Shown here: positions 61,233 to 64,000 of the stretch, in pieces
Layout of the letters: every line of letters starts with the position of its first letter
Numbering within the stretch: the stretch's first letter is position 1
Assembly (NCBI RefSeq): GCF_002894645.1
Contig: NZ_NCQY01000020.1
Span: 533,183 to 597,182 of the forward strand
DNA length: 64,000 bases
Reading direction: 5' to 3'
DNA from: Salinibacter altiplanensis
Lineage (GTDB): Bacteria > Bacteroidota > Rhodothermia > Rhodothermales > Salinibacteraceae
Notes under the pieces: generated by a model
Seen by the model: the letters and a program-made list of their open reading frames with translations, nothing else
Databases searched by the model: none
What the model was told of the DNA's origin: nothing
Position numbers and translations under genes: made by a program

Positions 61233-63032
61233 ATGGGTGCCCTCGGCCGTCTCAACCACTTTTTCTGGGAATACAAGTACCTCTTCGTGCCGGGGCTCCT
61301 TTTCACGATGGTCTCGGCCGGATTTCAGATCACGGTGCCGATGGTGGTGCGGCAGGTCGTGGACAGCATTCCCCGCTTCGTGCGCCTGTACACGCTGTAC
61401 GGCGGCACGCCGGCGCAGACCGAGCTCTACGCCTACTTCTTCGTCACGCTCGTGCTCTTCGCGCTCGTCATCGTTGCCCTGTCGGGGACGAGCGGCCTCT
61501 TCATGTTTCTGATGCGGCAGACCGTCGTGGTGGCGTCCCGCCACATCGAGTACGACCTGCGGAATGCCCTCTACGACCACCTGCAGCGGCTCTCCTCGAC
61601 GTTCTATCAGGAGTACTCGACAGGGGACGTGATTACGCGGGCGACCGACGACATCGAGAAGGTACGGCGCTACGTGGGCCCGGCCATCATGTACGTCACG
61701 CGCTCGCTCGTGATGGTGCTGGTCGCGGCATCGGTGATGTTTGTCATCTCGCCCACCCTCACGCTCTACGCGCTCACACCGCTGCCGGTGCTGGCCGTGG
61801 CGGTGTTCTTCATGGCGCGCATGGTGCACGACCGCAGCGACCGGCTGCAGCGGCAGTACTCGACGCTGACCAGCCGCGTGCAGGAGGCGCTGTCGGGCAT
61901 TCGGGTGCTGAAGGCCTACACGCGGGAGGCCGCGGAGGCGGAGGCCTTCGACGATGAGAGCCGGGAGTACCGGGCGCGCAACCTGACCCTTGCCCTCGTA
62001 GAGTCGGCGTGGCGGCCCTCCTTTTTGTTGCTCGTGGGCGTGTCGACGGTGATCGTGGTGTGGATGGGCGGGCAGCTCGTGGCGGAGGGGGCCATTACCA
62101 TCGGAAATATTGCCGAGTACATCATTTACATCAACATGATGACCTGGCCGGTGGCCTCGCTCGGCTTCGTGATCACGATGATCCAGCGAGCCTCCGCCTC
62201 GGTCTCTCGACTGCAGAGCATCATGGACCGGGAGCCGGACATCGATGACGGGCCGCAGACCAATCCGGCGATCCAGCGCCTAGAGGGCCGCATCACGTTC
62301 CGCGACGTGTGGTACCAGTACGAGGACGAGGACGAACCGGCCCTGCGGGGGGTCAGCTTTGATCTTCCGGCCGACCAGACCCTCGCCATCGTCGGACGGA
62401 CCGGCTCCGGCAAGAGTACGCTCGTCCGCATGATCCCCCGCCTTCTGGAGCCGGACGCCGGCACGGTTGCCGTCGACGGATCCGAGATCGAGACCGTTCC
62501 GCTGCGGACACTGCGCGAGCACATGGGGTACGTGCCGCAGGACGTGTTTTTGTTCAGCGACACCGTCGCCAACAACATCGCGTTTGGCGACCTCGATGCC
62601 GATCGTGAAGAAATCCGGGCGGCGGCCGCGGAGGCGGATCTCATGGAGAACGTCGAGAATTTCACGGATGGCTTCGACACATACGTGGGCGAGCGGGGCA
62701 TTACGCTGTCGGGGGGGCAGAAGCAGCGGACCTCGATCGCCCGTGCCCTGATTCGAGATCCCCGCATCTTGGTCTTTGACGACGCGCTCTCGGCCGTCGA
62801 CACGGCGACGGAGCGCAACATCCTGCGCTCGCTGCGAGAGCGGCAGGGCCGCCACACGCTCGTCATCGTGAGCCACCGCCTCAGTGCTGTCCAGGAGGCC
62901 GACCTCATCCTCGTACTGGAGCAGGGCAGGGTGGTGCAGCGCGGCCCCCACGAGACGCTCGTGAACGAAGACGGTCTCTACGCGGACCTCTACGAAAAGC
63001 AGCTGCTGGAGGAGGAGATTCAGGCACTGTAG
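61233..63032 (+). CDS. MsbA-like ABC exporter (fused membrane and ATPase domains)
   Basis: 599 residues. Six transmembrane helices in the first 330 residues (type IV exporter fold), followed by the nucleotide-binding domain. Walker A GRTGSGKST (about 388-396), Q-loop GYVPQDVFLFSDTVANNIAFG, signature LSGGQKQR (about 492), Walker B ILVFDDALSAVD, and H-loop SHRLSA. Works as a homodimer or heterodimer exporting lipids, lipid-linked molecules or drugs. The Walker B carboxylate is Asp (DDALSAVD) where a catalytic Glu is usual (DE), so this half may be a degenerate site needing a partner. No second exporter half is adjacent, and the substrate is unknown. Confidence 0.9.
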   Translation: MGALGRLNHFFWEYKYLFVPGLLFTMVSAGFQITVPMVVRQVVDSIPRFVRLYTLYGGTPAQTELYAYFFVTLVLFALVIVALSGTSGLFMFLMRQTVVVASRHIEYDLRNALYDHLQRLSSTFYQEYSTGDVITRATDDIEKVRRYVGPAIMYVTRSLVMVLVAASVMFVISPTLTLYALTPLPVLAVAVFFMARMVHDRSDRLQRQYSTLTSRVQEALSGIRVLKAYTREAAEAEAFDDESREYRARNLTLALVESAWRPSFLLLVGVSTVIVVWMGGQLVAEGAITIGNIAEYIIYINMMTWPVASLGFVITMIQRASASVSRLQSIMDREPDIDDGPQTNPAIQRLEGRITFRDVWYQYEDEDEPALRGVSFDLPADQTLAIVGRTGSGKSTLVRMIPRLLEPDAGTVAVDGSEIETVPLRTLREHMGYVPQDVFLFSDTVANNIAFGDLDADREEIRAAAAEADLMENVENFTDGFDTYVGERGITLSGGQKQRTSIARALIRDPRILVFDDALSAVDTATERNILRSLRERQGRHTLVIVSHRLSAVQEADLILVLEQGRVVQRGPHETLVNEDGLYADLYEKQLLEEEIQAL

Positions 63033-63102
63033 TTCGTGTTGCGTAGTCCGTGTTGCCTCTCTCTTAGGACAAGCAGCCTGAGATACGCACTACGCAGTGC
63101 GT
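63030..63102. repeat. Short direct and inverted repeats after the ABC exporter gene
   Basis: TAGTTCGTGTTGC (63030-63042) and TAGTCCGTGTTGC (63044-63056) form a 14-bp-period repeat starting in the stop codon. TGCGTAGT (63040-63047) pairs with ACTACGCA (63089-63096), and ACGCAC (63085-63090) with GTGCGT (63097-63102). A possible weak hairpin terminator. Confidence 0.55.
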
Positions 63103-63146
63103 TTCCCACCCCGACAGATCCTCTCGACTGACTTTTCCTGCACTGG

Positions 63147-64000
63147 ATGACGACCGACGTTATTCCGCTCGGCACGTCCTCGGCGGTGCCGACGGATGAG
63201 CGACACCTCTCGGCCCTGGCGATTGAGCGGAAGGGACAGGTGCTGCTTTTCGACTGTGGCGAGGGGACGCAGTACCGGCTGCGGGAGGCTGGGCTCAGCT
63301 GGGCACGCATCGACGCCATCTTCGTGACCCACCTGCACGGGGATCACTGCTACGGGCTGCCGGGCCTGCTCTCAACAATGGACCTGCAGCAGCGGACCGC
63401 CCCGGTGACGCTCGTGCTCCCCCCCGGAGGTGCGGCCCTGCTACGGGCCGTGCCCGGAGTCGCGCCGGAGCGCCTGTCCTTTCCGGTGCACGTGGTGGAG
63501 GGGGACGCGGCGCTGGGGCCGAGCGCGGCGTACGAGGCCGACGAGGTGGTCGTGGATGCCCGGCGGCTGGATCACGGCGAAGCCGTCTCGATGGGCTTCC
63601 GGGTGGAAGAGCGAATGCGGCCCGGGCGGTTTGATCCCGAGCAGGCCGGAGCGTTGGGCGTGCCGGAGGGGCCGGCGTTCGGTCGGTTGCAGCGCGGGAA
63701 TCCGGTGACGACCCCGGACGGCACGACGGTGAACCCGGCGCAGGTGCTGGGCCCGCCGCGTCCGGGCGTCGCGGTGGCGTACGTGACCGACACGCGCCCC
63801 TGCGACGGGGGGCGTGTTCTCGCCGAGGAGGCCGACCTGCTCTACCACGACGCCACCTTTGCCGACGATCACGCGGCCCGGGCCCACGAGACGGGCCACT
63901 CGACGGCGCGACAGGCGGCCACGGTCGCCCGCGAGGCAGGGGCCGGTCGGCTGCTCCTGGGACACCTCAGTGCGCGCTATCCGGACCCCACGCCGCTGGA
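63147..64000 (+). CDS. rnz: Ribonuclease Z (partial, cut by window end)
   Basis: About 284 residues visible, reading on past the window end; usual length is near 305. RNase Z cuts off the 3' trailer of tRNA precursors lacking an encoded CCA, and related enzymes act on other RNAs. The start VIPLGTSSAVPT and the beta-lactamase motif THLHGDHCYGLPGL (His62, His64, Asp66, His67) are the classic family features; further ligands lie in AYVTDTRP (Asp) and LLLGHLSARY (the final His) near the cut end. DLLYHDATF and HETGHSTARQAA are also conserved. Start ATG 63147 gives the normal N-terminus. Confidence 0.93.
   Translation, partial: MTTDVIPLGTSSAVPTDERHLSALAIERKGQVLLFDCGEGTQYRLREAGLSWARIDAIFVTHLHGDHCYGLPGLLSTMDLQQRTAPVTLVLPPGGAALLRAVPGVAPERLSFPVHVVEGDAALGPSAAYEADEVVVDARRLDHGEAVSMGFRVEERMRPGRFDPEQAGALGVPEGPAFGRLQRGNPVTTPDGTTVNPAQVLGPPRPGVAVAYVTDTRPCDGGRVLAEEADLLYHDATFADDHAARAHETGHSTARQAATVAREAGAGRLLLGHLSARYPDPTPL

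Noticed and set aside
1-64000. CRISPR arrays, tRNA/rRNA genes, prophage or intact insertion sequences
   Set aside because: No regularly spaced repeat array, no recognisable tRNA cloverleaf, and no integrase, transposase or phage structural protein was found by reading both strands; weak tRNAs could be missed without a covariance search.

Overview
The window is high-GC, gene-dense DNA that looks like Salinibacter or a close relative (Rhodothermota/Bacteroidota, extreme halophile). This assignment is inferred from four features: many acidic residues in ordinary cytosolic proteins; SusC/SusD pairs; type IX secretion (T9SS) C-terminal sorting domains; and a lipoprotein carrying a DUF7282-like domain otherwise typical of haloarchaea. 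No rRNA, tRNA, CRISPR array or intact transposase gene was seen.

Region 1 (1-24.5 kb) is mostly housekeeping. A TesA-like esterase diverges from a YbbA-like ABC ATPase, followed by a beta-propeller protein, a phosphohexomutase and a small outer-membrane barrel. Two large secreted proteases follow (a zinc metalloprotease and an unusual subtilase), both ending in T9SS sorting domains. Then come gyrA, pyrC, ddl, a TPR protein, a VWA protein, rsmA/ksgA and mgtE. A minus-strand cytochrome c maturation cluster (ccmB-ccmC-ccmD-ccmE plus a DUF1499 gene) uses the cysteine-type CcmE. An ADP-ribosylglycohydrolase diverges from ccmB.

Region 2 (24.5-47.6 kb) is accessory and is the most informative part. 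After murB and a 1.2-kb gene-free, partly AT-rich stretch come two closely related SusC-SusD pairs. Each has a hairpin between susC and susD and a strong rho-independent terminator after susD. Each is followed by an MGMT-family gene: intact after pair 1, but frameshifted and lacking its active-site cysteine after pair 2. Pair 2 has visibly more A/T at third codon positions. Between pair 2 and the dead MGMT copy lie a decayed GWxTD-domain gene and a small DUF6174-like lipoprotein. I read this as an old tandem duplication of a SusC-SusD-MGMT module whose second copy is partly degenerating. A third, unrelated SusC-SusD pair follows, then a fasciclin/DUF7282 lipoprotein and a small lipoprotein.

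Region 3 (47.7-64 kb) returns to core functions. It holds a TonB-dependent receptor with a DUF4249-like lipoprotein, a CDP-alcohol phosphatidyltransferase, ftsY, fmt, a MoxR ATPase, hprK, an M23 peptidase, a TamA/TamL-like Omp85 protein, a cyclic-nucleotide-binding-domain protein, an MsbA-like ABC exporter, and an RNase Z cut by the window end. Two copies of a roughly 160-190 bp intergenic element (24.69-24.85 kb and 60.23-60.41 kb) share internal blocks and a related terminal sequence that overlaps the stop codon of the neighbouring gene, suggesting a MITE-like repeat family.

Coordinates of coding regions include the stop codon. Start sites were moved downstream where the first available ATG/GTG lies well before the conserved domain or signal peptide.
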